Part shown: one piece after another, positions 22,441 through 34,500 of the stretch
Position numbering within the stretch: the first letter of the stretch is position 1
Layout: each line of letters opens with the position of its first letter
Assembly: GCA_921293015.1 (NCBI GenBank)
Contig: OV121084.1
Span: forward strand, 22,014,960 to 22,078,959
DNA: 64,000 nucleotides
Origin: Phorcus lineatus
Lineage: Eukaryota > Mollusca > Gastropoda > Trochida > Trochidae
Direction: 5' to 3'
Translations under genes and position numbers: made by a program
Notes under the pieces: model-generated
The model's input: only the letters and a program-made list of their open reading frames with translations
Told to the model about the DNA's origin: nothing
Databases searched by the model: none

Positions 22441-23164
22441 GTCTTTTAAAATGTCAAAACTCAAATATGATAGAAATAATCGTTCTTCTATATAGGATTA
22501 GGGTTGCGAATTTCCAAATTCATACGCTTGTGCTGTGGTTTTGCTTGACACTTACCTACGCACGGCTAAATTGTAATTTGTGAAAAAAGGTTTCAAAATA
22601 ATAGCTAAATGTAGTTGTTGTGGAACGTTTAATCCCGTTTTCATAACCGTCAATCAAACTAATTATATTTAACAGTTTTGTGTAAATTTGAAGAGGACAG
22701 CGACGCCCTATGGTTATACTACAAGATGGCTGAACTTGTGACGTAACTGATGACACTGTGACGTCATAGCCGCTCGTGACTATGACATCACTACGATAGA
22801 ACGGAACCAGGCGCTTCTTAGCGACTGTTAGTTGAACGTGATGAAGAACTAATTCAATAATCGCTAATTTCTATGATTTTGTGCAATGGGGCAGGCTTAT
22901 TTCGCGTTGTTTGTGGCGCCACATCTGAGAAATGACGACTGGCAACTATTTGGAATAAATAAACATTGTTAAAATTCTGTCTTAGGGTAAACAAATTACC
23001 AGTCGGGACAAGTTTAAAGGATGAATGAAATAGTCCCGGCACTACGTTCCTTTTCATTGGTTCACAACAACCAATCAAATGCCAAGAAAATGTGTAACTC
23101 CTGTGTGACTTACAGGAAAAATATTACCCTGTGTCCATCTTCCCATATGGGTGATATATATATA
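22440..23164. other. Unidentified insert between polymerase fragments
   Basis: No domain-bearing frame is visible. GTGACGTCATAGCCGCTCGTGACTATGACATCAC (22759-22792) is a local imperfect inverted repeat. Together with the hairpin and the Tc1 element it accounts for the 1.7 kb missing from Polinton homology. Confidence 0.4.
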
Positions 23165-23895
23165 TACTGAAGGAAAAAAATAAGGGATCGTATGGTTATC
23201 ACAGATTTTATTCACATCATTTTACAAAGACTTGTATCATTGTTATAAGTTCAATTGAAGAAAGTCAGTATCGAGTATGCTCGCCACATGCTCTATCAAC
23301 TGTCTGGCAACGTCTTTTTTGCATGCCACCAATCAGTGTTCTTATCGTAGCTCTCAGAATATCACGCCATTCCTGCTGCAGACACTGGAAGAGATCGTCC
23401 AACATCACATCGCCGGACCCATTCCAGTGTCCGTTGCTGATTCTGCTATGTCATCATTTATACAGTTTGGTCACTTGCCCGTACCTGTGTGACAGCCCTG
23501 AGGTCGGCGTTTATCTTCAATGCTGGTTTGAAGCAAATCTGCAAGGCACGTTGCACTATCATTCGGTTGTCTTGTATTGTCTTTTTAGGTTGTCCGCGAC
23601 CTTTCCTCATCACAACATCACCAGTCTGATGGTAGAGGTTCCACAGGCGAGATAAGACACTGATTGACTTTTGAAAGTGTCCTTCAACTTCTCACAGAGA
23701 GTGGCCTGATCTCACCATACCTATTGCCTGCCATTTTTATACCCGACTAAAATCTGTAGGAACCCACCTTTATGAACATAGTGTGTTTTGGCACTAGGTT
23801 TCAGTTGATGATCAAGATAACTGTCATTGAAACTGTTAGGGCATTTTGGTATCACTATCAAAGAAATTTGTGATCGCTTATTTTCCCCCTAGGTA
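23165..23895 (-). mobile_element. Tc1/mariner-like element, decayed
   Basis: TA is followed by CTGAAGGAAAAAAATAAGGG at 23167. The right end (about 23875-23893) is the inverted relative: on the minus strand CTAGGGGGAAAATAAGCGAT. Between them the minus strand encodes remnants of an N-terminal helix-turn-helix region (SVSYRLWNLYHQTGDVVMRK, GRGQPKKTIQDNRMIVQRAL), disrupted by stops. The DDE catalytic part is missing. It is about 730 bp, half an autonomous element. Confidence 0.75.
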
Positions 23896-24002
23896 TACAT
23901 GTAGTTGCAGATTTCTATAGTGAACTACATATTATGATTTGTTCATTAAATTTGGTACCAATTATTGCACATCTGATAGCTTCTTATCTCCTAGTAAATG
24001 AT

Positions 24003-25080
24003 TTTGGTAATGAGACAACCATTCCTATTTGACTGTTAGTCTTTCTGGGGCCAAAGGATAGGTGTTGTGGGTTTTATGTAATTCTTTCGGATATTCAATG
24101 TCAACTTCGAATATATATCCTTTAGGGGAATCTTTTGGTATTTTTAGAATGTTTATATTATGGTTAACCCACTTAAATGCTCCTGTTGGCAAATATTGAC
24201 TCATAGCCCACCTGTAAAGGATATTAGCACCTAAATATAGTATATGATTAGATGGTTTACTTGCATCATATCCTTCCACGTAGATATTGTTCGCTTTAGC
24301 ATGTCCCTTGGAAACCATGGATATAACGCCTCGAAGGCCCTTCTCAATAAATAAATGCATATCATAATCAGTAGTGGGCAATATTTTAGCCATTAGAGGC
24401 GATCATAATCAGTAAGAAGTTTTAGTTATATACCAGTTTTCTTAAGCAGGGCATCCCAAGAAAGTTCTGGACTAGTGAAATAATGCGCAGGATCCAATCC
24501 ATATTGAGACAAGCAAGTTTTTCTGAATGCTTCAAATACATCAGCAAGTAATAATACATCAGTTTTTAGATAAAGGTCATGGTAGTCACCTAAATTCTTA
24601 CACCCAAAAGAGTTCCATACATTTTTAGCATGTTCGTAATCATCATCAGTTATATTACTTTCAGATAAAATCTTTATAGAAATATTCAATAGGTGGTAAT
24701 CCATATTATTTGGAATACATTTTATATCCCCAGGAACTTTAGAAATACCCTGCATGATAAGGTTTGCATCATAATATTTCAGATTGTGAAACACCACTGG
24801 GATTGTTATACTTTTAGGTTTTATCGTTGTAGGTTACACTTATTATGAGTTGCACCATGATTTTTTTCTGTAATATTACAATTATCACATACTCTATCAT
24901 TCCCTAAGGGCTTATTACAGATACTACAATTTATGGTTGTATAAAATTCAATAATTTCATTCTTTGTCATTGGTAGCATAGGTTTTCGATTAAATAAATT
25001 CATCACAATGTAATCCCTTACAAACAGCTTTTGTATGTGAGTTGTATAAAAAGCAGCCTTTATCTATAATTTACTTCATA
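24003..25080 (-). pseudogene. Polinton DNA polymerase B, N-terminal to palm fragments
   Basis: Three frames in order. 24821-25006 has a Cys-rich zinc-like CSICNKPLGNDRVCDNCN and a further HNKCNLQR. 24426-24797 has VFHNLKYYDANLIMQGISK (exonuclease region) and DLYLKTDVLLLADVFEAF (exonuclease motif III-like). 24025-24393 has FIEKGLRGVISMVSKGHAKA, then YLGANILYRWAMSQYLPTG, where the motif A catalytic Asp appears to be replaced. A frameshift lies at about 24800 and an in-frame TAG at about 24025. Protein-primed polymerases of this type replicate the whole Polinton. Inactive as written. Confidence 0.88.
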
Positions 25081-25300
25081 CTTATCCCAAACCTTTTCTG
25101 AATTTCATTTTTATATTTTTATTTTTATTCTATAAACAATAAACCCTACTACAATCATTCCCAAAACAACAAATATTATCTCACCCTGGTTTTTATATTG
25201 TGAAGGAGTTTAAAATTCCGTTAAGAGTTGGTTCAGGTTCTAATGGTTCTAAGGGGGTTCCAAATCTCACATGATATTCATGCTCTGCTACATTCCATCC

Positions 25301-25528
25301 CTAAAAAGTTATAATAGCATGATTTTGTCTTCTAAGTTGTTCATTTATGAAATCTAGTCTTGCGACTCTTTGTTTCTCCAACATATTCTTAGCAATTGCT
25401 AGTTTTTCCAAAGCTTTGTCATGTCTTGCTCTTTCTCCATTGCCCATTTTTGAAAACAAGTAGTTGCTCCCAGAGAAAGCCAATGCATTCACAACTGCAC
25501 CTCCCACCATTAAAGCAATAGTGGCCAT
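25301..25528 (-). CDS. Polinton-associated small protein, N-terminal hydrophobic segment
   Basis: 75 residues beginning MATIALMVGGAVVNALAFSG, a Gly/Ala-rich hydrophobic stretch (about residues 4-26), followed by a charged amphipathic helix (KMGNGERARHDKALEKLAIA, then EKQRVARLDFINEQLRRQ). I recall small proteins with this layout from other Polintons, but no function is established that I can name. The C-terminus (NHAIITF) may be cut short by a frameshift. It lies between the polymerase fragments and another small Polinton frame. Confidence 0.6.
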   Translation of the reverse strand: MATIALMVGGAVVNALAFSGSNYLFSKMGNGERARHDKALEKLAIAKNMLEKQRVARLDFINEQLRRQNHAIITF

Positions 25529-25559
25529 TTTTATAAATAAAGTTATATATCTATAAGGA

Positions 25560-25806
25560 AACTAAGTCACTATATCAGTGGGGATAAGTTTATGTTTTTC
25601 AAGATAGTCTTTTATAAACATTGCTCCCAAATTATGTAGTGTGGCCATCCCAACAAAAAAATGAACATCATTAGCATTGAGATCCCGTTTAGGTTTACCA
25701 GTTTTACATACCATTTTACTAACCCTTGAAGTTTCAATGGCTAATCCAATTATTACTGCAGCATAATATAGTGTGTTTACAATTTCTTCATGTGGTGCTC
25801 GCTTGT
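25560..25806 (-). pseudogene. Polinton-associated small protein, 5'-truncated
   Basis: Continuous minus-strand frame without a start: APHEEIVNTLYYAAVIIGLA, then SKMVCKTGKPKRDLNANDVH, then FIKDYLEKHKLIPTDIVT and stop. It is about 80 residues, with an N-terminal hydrophobic helix and a basic middle. The upstream boundary at about 25806 is abrupt, next to a ~230 bp segment with repeated CGGATT and TTCGGAT. It ends about 35 bp before the 75-residue gene, in the same orientation, so they may have been cotranscribed. Confidence 0.55.
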
Positions 25807-26038
25807 CTAAAGGATTACCGAACGCTTTGATGAACCGTCGGATTAATGAAGCAGAAATAGATATAATTAACTAATCCGTTACAGCTAATTAGCGTTCGGA
25901 TTCGGAGACTGAATCAACGGATTAATGAATCAACATTTAATGAGTTATATAAAGATTAGTTTGGTTACAGCTTGCTACCGTTCGGATACTGAGAGATTCG
26001 GATTATCGGTGGCCGGACTATCGCGAATTGACTGTATT
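25807..26038. repeat. CGGATTA-rich insertion
   Basis: TTACCGAACGC, CCGTCGGATTAATGAA, CAACGGATTAATGAATCAAC and ACCGTTCGGATACTGAGAG are related or inverted motifs. It separates the truncated Polinton gene from a LINE fragment and is probably the end of a small element. Confidence 0.4.
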
Positions 26039-26039
26039 T

Positions 26040-26985
26040 GATTGTTTGATATCACCTATCCTATGTTATGGAGGTGAAATATGGGGGACATCCTACTGTA
26101 ATACTATTGAATCTATCCATGTTAAGTTTTGTAAATATGTATTGAAACTTGGAATATCTACTTGTAACATCATGGCTTTGGGAGAATGAGTAAGAGTGCC
26201 TTTACAATTGACTTATACAACTAAAGCTGTGAAATACTGGTGTAGATTTCTTAACATGCCTGACTATAGATTACCAAAACAATTTTATTAATGCTTTTAT
26301 CACTAGACAATGCAGGTAGAAATTCATGCGCAACAAAGATAAAAAACATTCTTTTTCATTTTGGATTTGGATTTGTTTGGCTAATCCAGGAAATTGGTAA
26401 CCACAAATTGTTTATTAAATCATTCAGGCAGAGGTTACATGATAATCTACTCCAATCCTGGCAATCATCTATGGAAAACAACATTAAATGTATTTACTAT
26501 AAGCAATTTGAATCTATATTAAATGTGGAAAGTTACTTAACAAATAATGATATTCCCCAATATTTAAAAATCATATGTGCAAGATTTCGGTGCTGTAACT
26601 TTAAATTAGCAGTAGAAACTGTTAATTACATAGATGTAACTTCTTATGAAAGGCATTTTTTTATTTTGTAAATCCAATGGCATTTCAGTTGTTGAAGATG
26701 AGTGGCATGTATTTTCTGTATGTGATGCATATTCAGAGTTAAGAAAAGAGTACCTATCAAAATATCTCAGTAAATACCCAACTATGATTAATTTTATATC
26801 CTACAGAGTAATAATGTTAATATCATGAAGGATGTTTGTCTATACCTATACTATGCTGACAAGAAACACAAATCTAAATGAAAATAGATAACTATGAGCA
26901 TGTTATAATAAAAAGTGTTTATGTATGTGTATTTTGGGCCGGAGGCCTGTTACTGAATAAAAATGTCTGTCTGTTTGATAAATTG
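26040..26985 (+). mobile_element. LINE 3' fragment (C-terminal RT and tail)
   Basis: Coding remnants include VLKLGISTCNIMALGE and TTKAVKYWCRFLNMPDYRLP, typical of the region after the RT catalytic core of Jockey/CR1-group LINEs. They continue in 26291-26671 (GFGFVWLIQEIGNHKLFIKS, SFRQRLHDNLLQSWQ) and 26646-26828. The 3' end reads GGGCCGGAGGCCTGTTACTG followed by AATAAAAATGTCTGTCTG. A related tail is at 42018-42095. Interrupted by stops and 5'-truncated, so inactive. Confidence 0.75.
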
Positions 26986-27034
26986 TCTTTACAAGGATTT
27001 TAGGTTCAGACATATCTTCTCCTTATTTCATATG

Positions 27035-27415
27035 AAATACTTTATTCTTTAAAGGACCGTCATCTTCAGAATTACTCCTTGGACAGACATGTCTGGATCT
27101 TGAAATACCAACTCCTATTCCTATTCCTATAAAATTTCAAAAGGGGAATAATACATTTCCATGATTTACAACCACAGTCCGCTGTTCGCTCGGTTGAGTA
27201 TTTTGCGGTGCATTCTGTTGTGCACTCAACTGTGCATTCGGTTGTGCACTCAGCTGTGCATTAAGTTTTTCACCTTTTAATTTCTTAACCATAGCCCTCT
27301 TCTTACCAGCAGATTTATTGTAACTGTAAGTTTTGGAGGCGTTTCTTCACTGAGTTCCAGTGTCTGTAATGGTTCCAATTGAGGGATTTTCTCTGATTCT
27401 GACATCTTTGTTATC
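27035..27415 (-). pseudogene. Polinton-associated Gln/Asn-rich small protein
   Basis: The frame starts MSESEKIPQLEPLQTLELSE. After a frame change it becomes basic (AGKKRAMVKKLKGEKLNAQL), then a short repeat of SAQPNAQLSAQQNAPQN type (about 27185-27265), ending VVVNHGNVLFPF. The N-terminal part has a homologue at 42115-42275 beside another ATPase fragment, so the gene belongs to the same mobile unit. Function unknown; a minor structural or packaging role would fit its position but is inference. Confidence 0.5.
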
Positions 27416-27489
27416 TAAACTTTTATCTTTAAAATGACGATACTTAGCAGTTTTATAAAAGTTGCAATTGGTGCTAGGAACATCCCGTA

Positions 27490-27985
27490 CCTATAATAAA
27501 GCTTACAACAAGTTTTGTTTATAGCATTATCAATAAAAGGGTCATCATTAAGATTATCTGCTATAGGGATCGTCTGAATGAAGTGTTTAAATTTTTGCAT
27601 GAAAAATTTAAAAACTGAAAGTACCTTATTCATTAATGACAATGGTAGTGTTGAGAAAGATCTCACAAAAAAGGAGGATGAGCTGCTGAGACAAGCTTTC
27701 TTGGGGCGGCATACGGGGCATACTGTGTGGATTCTTTCACAAAAATATTACTCCATACTCAAAGATTTTAGAGAGCAGACAAGATAAATTTGTTTATTTC
27801 AGTATAAGGATAAAGAAAAGTTTGATGATTGTTTACGTGAGAATTATGTCATTGAAACTTAAGCAGAGTGAGACAAGATCAGAACACAGTTGAACCAAAA
27901 CAAATACTAAAAATTGGTACTTGTACAGATCAACCAACAGCTTATAAAATTTATGATTTTTCACTGTGAATTTTAGCAAAATACC
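27490..27985 (+). pseudogene. Polinton packaging ATPase (FtsK/HerA type), C-terminal fragment
   Basis: The plus strand reads ICYRDRLNEVFKFLHEKFKN, a frame change, then INDNGSVEKDLTKKEDELLR, GRHTGHTVWILSQKYYSILK and DFREQTR before a stop. The same frame resumes as KDKEKFDDCLRENYVIE. These match the distal half of the genome-packaging ATPase family carried by Polintons and related double-jelly-roll viruses. The P-loop half is absent. A second, more decayed copy is at 42755-43030. It is divergent from the Gln-rich gene just upstream. Confidence 0.75.
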
Positions 27986-27999
27986 CCATCCTGGCTTTT

Positions 28000-28830
28000 C
28001 AGCCAGGTCTCTCTGGGGAGTAAGGAAGTAGTGCAGCGATTCTCCCAGGGAGGTGAGGGCAGGGGTTGTACCCCAATGGTTGTATGATTCAATGTCTGGA
28101 ATTTCATAGTGATTTCATGCCCGTGTGTTGTGAATCATGGCCATCTCTCCCCCTTCCCCAATCGCCCCCTCCTTCACAGCCCTCACCATTTAGTATGAGA
28201 GCGATACTGGAGGAGTGGCAAGGATTCTAACCCGACACATTACATCAATATATATTATTAATAGTGGGAGGTTTGAATCTTTCATCTATTAATAATATTG
28301 TTATATAGAAGGTATAAATGGGCGACCAGAATTTATGATTAGGAATTATGTTTGCAATACAATTTTTCTGGTGGCTTTAATTTCACACACAAATATGAAC
28401 GTCGAATAGCATATTGATTTTTGCTGTTCGTCATTCAAATATCAGCAAAATATGAAAGACGCAAGCAAATAAATTTGCTATTCGTCATTTGAATGACGAA
28501 TAACGAAGAATAGTCTTAATCCTGGACGCCATATGAATGGGGGGGGGGGTTCTGGATTAGCGGTGAGTTTCACTTACTGGATTAGCGGTGGGGGTTCTGG
28601 ATTAGCGGTGAGTTTCACTTACACTTCTACAGTCTGCTTTATGCTTTTAGAGTAGTTCTTTTCTAGAATACATGTGTAAACATCTTTTACCAAAGTATTT
28701 TTTCCGTTTAAGTTTGGATTGAGCATATCAAAGCTTATCCAAATTCTTTATTAATGTATAAAAATATTTATTGTTTTCCTGAATTAGAAACAGGTTTATT
28801 CTAGGAACCTTTTCATTAAGAAAACTGTAA
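28000..28830. other. Non-coding; short direct repeats at 28548-28622
   Basis: A G10 tract is followed by TTCTGGATTAGCGGTGAGTT repeated (about 28550 and 28587), with CACTTACTGGATTAGCGGTG between. A segment like GAGGGCAGGGGTTGTACC (28049) also follows the second ATPase copy at 43102, so the Polinton homology extends at least this far. Confidence 0.55.
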
Positions 28831-28832
28831 GG

Positions 28833-31245
28833 ATGGATATATTGCAGCGGTGCGTCATCTTCGCGATGACACTGATTTTTTTAGTGCATTATGTGTCATC
28901 ATTGTGGCGGCCGTTAGTGGATTCTGTAGAGGCAAACCAAGATGGACGTCATCGCCTCCCGTACAACTGTGATGAGCTGCTATCGCTGCAGAGTACAACG
29001 TTGAATTGGAATAAGGAACTTAATGACTTGCCCTTTGAATGTGATATGAATCGGATAATGCTCCGCATAATTCTTCATCAGGTAGGAAAGTAAGCAGGAA
29101 AAGAGGTAAGCGAGGAGGAGTCCGTCGGCGAGTACGGGCGAAGAAATTTAGATCCCCGTTACCTACCACTCTTTTATCAAATGTTTGATCACTTTTGAAC
29201 AAACTGTCAGAACTTGATGCGTGTGCGCGATAGATGTTTGAGTTCAGAGACAGTTTTCTTTTATGTTTAACTGAATCCTGGCTCAATAACACTATTGATG
29301 TCAGCACCCTTGCACTTCCCGGATTTGCCGTCCCTATAAGATATGACAGACGGGTAGAGGATACATTAGGGGTGGTGTATGCATTTTTGTGAATGAGCGG
29401 TGGTGAAAGAACTAAGTTATCAGAGACAGGCTGTGTACACCAGACATAGAACTTCTATCAGTGTTGCTTAGACCCTTGTATTTACCTCTTTTCTTTCAAA
29501 AGGCACATCTAGGAATCATGGTTGATAAGTGTATGAAGTTTGGTGAAGATAGCGTGTATAGTTTTGGAGATATGCTTCAGACAAAGGATTTGGTCCTAGA
29601 GTCACTGTTTTAGTCATGTGTCCATGGAAACAGCGAAAAAATTAAAATCATTTGTTGGTTTAACCCTCAAAAGGCACATCTAGGGATCATGGTTGATTAG
29701 TGTGTGAAGTTTGGTGAAGCTAGCATGTAGAGTTTAGGAGATATGCTCCGGACAAGGATTTGTGAAGGACCGACGGACGGACAGAATGAACGCTTTAAAC
29801 CCCCGTTTACGTTGTAAGGCGGGGGTAGTAATAAAGAGAAAGTTGAAGCCCAATTCACGGTCAACAACAGCCGTCAAGCATGGCAAGGTGTGAAGAACAT
29901 GATCTGCTGTTCAAAGATTCATTCTCCTAATAACACAACAGACCATCAGAAACATGCCGAGGAATTGAACAACTTCTACGCAATATTTGATACTCGTAAC
30001 TTAAGCAGTGAACAGCAAGCTGTGGTTAATAATCTTAACATTAAAGATGTAGAAAACATTGTTGTAACATCAGACACAGTTAAATTGCAGTTTTCAAAAC
30101 TCAATATAAGGAAAGAGCTAGGTCAGGTCCAGGTTTATGCGGCATCATCCTAAAATTTTGTTGTGAACAGTTAAGCCATGTATTTTGCCGACTATACCAA
30201 CTCCCCATCAACTGTAATGTAATCCCGGAAATTTGGAAAAGATCGATGATTGTACCAAAGAGGACAAATTCTACCGAAATGAACGATTTTAGACCAGTCG
30301 CTCAAACTTCCATTGCTATGTAATGTTTTGAGCGCATCATTTTAAACTTCCCATTGTGTGATGTTAGGCACTTGCTTGACCCATCGCATAGAGTTAGAAG
30401 GGACGGAGTCTAAGATGCTAAACTCTGTATTCAAAATAGCGTGTATAAGCATTTAGAGCTTCCAAAATCATATGAGAGAATTCTATTTGTAGACTTGTCT
30501 TCTGCATTCAATACCATACAGCCACACATATTGTTTGAGAAACTATTAAATATGGGTGTAAATTGCAATTTAACATTATGGATTGAGAATTTTTTTACTT
30601 TTAGACCTCAGTTTGTAAAGGTTAACTCTGCTAGGTCTTCTATCTTGTATACAAATACCGGAGCCTCTCAAGGTTGCGTCCTTTCACCTGTTTTATTCAC
30701 TCTCTACACCACTGACTGTGTTAGTTGTAACCCAAACAATCTAAAAGTAAAATTTGCTGACGATACTGCATTAGTTTGACTCATTCAAGAAACTGAACTT
30801 TCTTATAGAGAAACCTGGTGTGAGAACAATTTCCATTTGTTGAATGTCAAAAAAACTCATCATAAATTTCAGGAACAACCCATCCATAACAAGCCTTGTC
30901 TGCATAAATAGTTCCAACGTTGAGATTGTGGATGAATACAAGTACCTTGGCACAATAATAGATAGTAAATTAAATTGGAATGCTAATACTGATGCAGTTT
31001 TCAAAAAGTGTCAACAAAGATTACATTTCATGCGCAAGCTACGATCTTTTAATGTAAATGAACATGTACTTTCCTTCTTTTATCATTGTTTCGTTGAGAG
31101 CATATTAACTTTTTCTTTCCAATGTTGGTATGGTTCCTTATCTATTGTTAACAGTCTTTGGAGACATTTATTTGCTTCTAAAAATAGCATTGGTATCAGT
31201 ATTTTCACTGTTCTTGATAAAGTAAACTTGCCAATTGGTATTTAA
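28833..31245 (+). mobile_element. CR1/Rex-like LINE, decayed
   Basis: The endonuclease start region (28833-29480) has RKRGKRGGVRRRVRAKKFRS, LPTTLLSNV and STOP-interrupted LSELDACARD. The reverse transcriptase appears as KNMICCSKIHSPNN (29890), VIPEIWKRSMIVPKR (30215), RILFVDLSSAFNTIQPHILF (motif A, 30480), NTGASQGCVLSPVLFTLY (motif B, 30655) and KVKFADDTALV (motif C, 30745), followed by EYKYLGTIIDSKLNWNANTD (30930). Several stops and frame changes, plus an insertion at 29498-29830, show it is inactive. It is a different family from the LINE at 17.5 kb (FADD against LADD). Confidence 0.85.
29495..29835 (+). mobile_element. Tandem short element inside the LINE
   Basis: AAAAGGCACATCTAGGAATC (29498) and AAAAGGCACATCTAGGGATC (29668) start two ~170 bp units sharing AAGTTTGGTGAAG and GGAGATATGCT. 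The second ends in GACGGACGGACAG and a small CCCCCGTTTACG...GGCGGGGG hairpin. It interrupts LINE coding sequence, so it inserted later. Type not determined. Confidence 0.6.
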
Positions 31246-31899
31246 TGTTAGTCACTTCTTTTAATTCTTCTGTTAATTTGTTTACTAAAATCTTTTCCAT
31301 AGTCATGAATAATGTAGATAAATCCTTATAATCAAGGTCCATTTTGCAACTTCTTAGATATCCACTAAAAGTGTTCGTTAAATGGAATTGTTCTGGTTTT
31401 ATTATTTTATTCTTAACTCATAAGATGCGGGCCCCGGAATATTCCGGGATGAAATTAGCTTTGCCTGTATGAGCTCCAGGTGAGATGCGAGTAGCACACT
31501 TAGTTTTTCTCACGCTAACTCATTATCGCTGTGGTTCTCATTAGCGAATCCCGGAAATTGATTGCAAAGCAGTTATCTCAGTTCAACGCTTGAACATTCC
31601 CTCCAGCTGTCGCTAAGCTACCGAGTTTTGTTTCTTTGGTGTTCTAAATATTGCGGGTACATGTTCCAAAAGTTATGAAAACATTAATAATGTCCATCAT
31701 ACAGAAAACTAGCTTAACAATCACTAAATTTTCCCCACTCCCTGTCGCATGTGCTAGTAGCCTCTGGGCACTTTCTACACACTCGCATGAGCTTGCCGAC
31801 TCACGCAGGTTATAGTTTATTTAGACTCATGTTTTCAGACCATATGCACACGCTCCTATTGCACGCCACATGTTTTGCACCCTTTCTTCTATACTGCTG

Positions 31900-32290
31900 A
31901 GCGGATTTTGTTAAATTTTACATCAAGTTAAAGAACAAAACTTGTCTTCATTTCCTTATATCAATAATTTATGCGCGCAAATAAAAAAAGGCACAACATG
32001 CGCTGTAAAAAGGACAACTTTCGCACTTCGGAAAAGAGGAAATGATGTTCCTCAATTCAATATATCGATCACACATGCGCATATTAAAATAAAGGCACAA
32101 CAAGTGCCACAAATTAGGCAATTTTCAAACTTTGTATTTTCGTAACCAAGTGGCACACTCTAAAACTTCTGATAACAAAGTCAGGAGCAAAATATTTTCA
32201 ATTTGATATAAACTTTGTATATGCGCTCACAGAAATAAAGATACAACAAGCGCCGCGAAAATGTTGTGAATAAAATGTATTAAGTTAAAA
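31900..32290 (+). repeat. 5' subterminal repeat array of copy A
   Basis: Diverged units containing ATGCGCGCAAATAAAAAAAG, CATGCGCATATTAAAATAAA and TGCGCTCACAGAAATAAAG, each followed by a CAACA(A)(G).GC..C motif. It matches the 48.2-49.2 kb array in copy B. Confidence 0.65.
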
Positions 32291-32974
32291 AAGTAAAACA
32301 AAACACTGTTTCTTTAGTATTCAATTATAGAGTCTTATAAACCATGAAACATATCCTGAGACAAAACAAAAAAATGTGGTGTTATTCCGAAGTGTAAAAT
32401 ATTTTGCTATTTGCTATATATGTCGGTAGTGCATCTGTTCCATCGAGTTAACGAAATGTCAGGGCGGGGACCCTGTAACCCTGGTAGGTCGGTGGAACCT
32501 ATCATTGTCGTAAGAGAATTCAAGCGATGCAAAACACTTGAAATCCATAAATGGATCAAAATCATAACTTCCCTGATGTAAAAGGCGGTCCACGTCTCGT
32601 CGTGTAGGAAGTCAGAAGGCGGCATCAAGGTGAACTGTCAGCACAACGTCGGTGTCGTTGTCAAAGTTATGTGACAAGGTGTCTGACAGTTAGAAAGTGT
32701 CCGGCAGTTTGAATTGGTCCTGGTTTTCAAGTATAGTCGCGTAACAAGTCCTCCGGGGGTCGACAGGACAATTAGAAAATGTTCTCTTTCGATGCAATCT
32801 TGATGGCCGTTAGTGCCATCGCCGCAAAACGGCAAAAAACATTTCAAACACTTACAAATTGTGGCAATTGAATTTCCATTCCTCACATTGACTTTCTTTG
32901 TACAATAGGTCATGTGTCGATATTATATCTTGTGTGTCCCTAAATTCTTTTCAATCAATTACAGATTGATTTTA

Positions 32975-34500
32975 ATGATGCCAAAAGCCAGGAGGCAGAG
33001 GACTAGGATTTGGGAAGGTCATCGTCTAGCGACAACAACTTTATCAACAAGATCCATGATGATGACCAAGATAACTTTATGGATCGCTGAGAAAAGGGCT
33101 CAGGACACGTTGACATCGACTTGCATTTTACTGGCGACACAGGAAAAAGGGCCTGATTGCCTGATAATCCGCATCCTATAGACTCTTTTGGATTGTTTTT
33201 TCATGAAGATGATTATGGATCACTGGCAGTAGAAACCAAAAGATACTTCCACTAACAGGTCGATGATATGGTTCTGAAACCTTGTTCACGGTTGAGGCAA
33301 TGGTTTGATACGAATGTGAAGAAAAGAAAGTATTCGTGGCAATGACAATAGCAATGTCTCTGGTTGTACAGAGAAACTTTTCCGAGTATTGGTCAAAGAG
33401 TGACACCTTTCTTTTTCAAATGCATGCTCCGCAACAGGTTCTGGTTTTTGCTCATGTATCTACATTTGAATGATAACAACCAAATGACGGGACGAAACAC
33501 CAATCAATATAACCTGGCTATTTGTAGCAACATTTTGTGCATCATTTTTCAATTTTTTTCAAGCCGCATCAGAACATTTGTGTTGACGAAGGGTTGGTGC
33601 CTTGGAAATGCAATCTGAACTTCAAAGTATATAATCACGACAAGCCGAAGAATTATGGGATAAAGGCCTACATGTTGTGTGACTCAACCAATGGTTATGT
33701 TTGCACGTTCAAACTCTACACTGGAAAGACAAATGAAGCAATTTTCTGTTGGTGGGAAAACTTATGATCTCATCATGGACTTGGTGAAGGATTATGCTAG
33801 GAAAGGATATCATGTGTTCATGAATAATTTCTATTCCTCTATTGCATTATATATAAACTTGTGGTAAATGGGAACTGGTGCGACGTGAACGATGAGAGGA
33901 AATCGCAAAGCCATTCCTGAGAAGGTCAAGAAGGCACAGAAAAAACAGAAGAAAGGGGATATGATAGTCTATCACAATCAAAACCTACTCGTATTACGTA
34001 TGAAGACAGGAAGTCAGTCTTGCTCATGTCAACCATAGAAGACGCCAAAACTGTAGAGACGGGAAAGGAGAATGAGTGACTGGGCAAGCAAATACGAGAC
34101 CACGTATTGAGCACGAATACAACAAATATATGGGAGGTGTGGAGTGGGCTGACCAGTTGCTGTCGTACATCCCGTTCAAAATATAAAAGCTTGAAAAAGT
34201 GCCTTCCTTGTGCAGACGTCCTCGCGGCCAGCCAAGCACCAGCGACAATAGAGTGTTGTGTCTTCATGGTCGTCACTTTCCATCAATGATTCAGGCTGTT
34301 GGAAAAAAGAAGAATCTCTCACGCATGTGTATTGTTTGCTCCAAAGCGAAAAGAGAACTTCGTCGAATGAAAGTGGAAGAAACCAATCAGCATGTAGTGG
34401 GGCTCTGTGTGCAGTACCATGTTTCCGACTTTATCACAAGTCACAAGATTACACTAAGTTTATATCAGTTTGATGACAGAGAACAACTATGAGGAGGATA
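32975..34500 (+). pseudogene. piggyBac-like transposase, decayed copy A
   Basis: It begins like copy B (ATGCCAAAAGCCAGGAGG). Remnants include LFFHEDDYG at 33190, MTIAMSLVVQRNFSEYW at 33340, the first catalytic region (VDEGLVPWKC, about 33580), YHVFMNNFYSSIALY (33810), where the second catalytic Asp reads Asn, and a Trp-rich region near 34130 (WEVWSGLTSCC frame; the third Asp region is in another frame). A Cys-rich C-terminus (CIVCSKAKRELRRMKVEE, 34325) matches the DNA-binding zinc module of the family. Many frameshifts; inactive. Confidence 0.85.

Noticed and set aside
27415..27666. 83-residue minus-strand frame opposite the ATPase
   Set aside because: The plus strand has recognisable ATPase motifs and a duplicate at 42.8 kb; the minus frame is probably a shadow over part of it.
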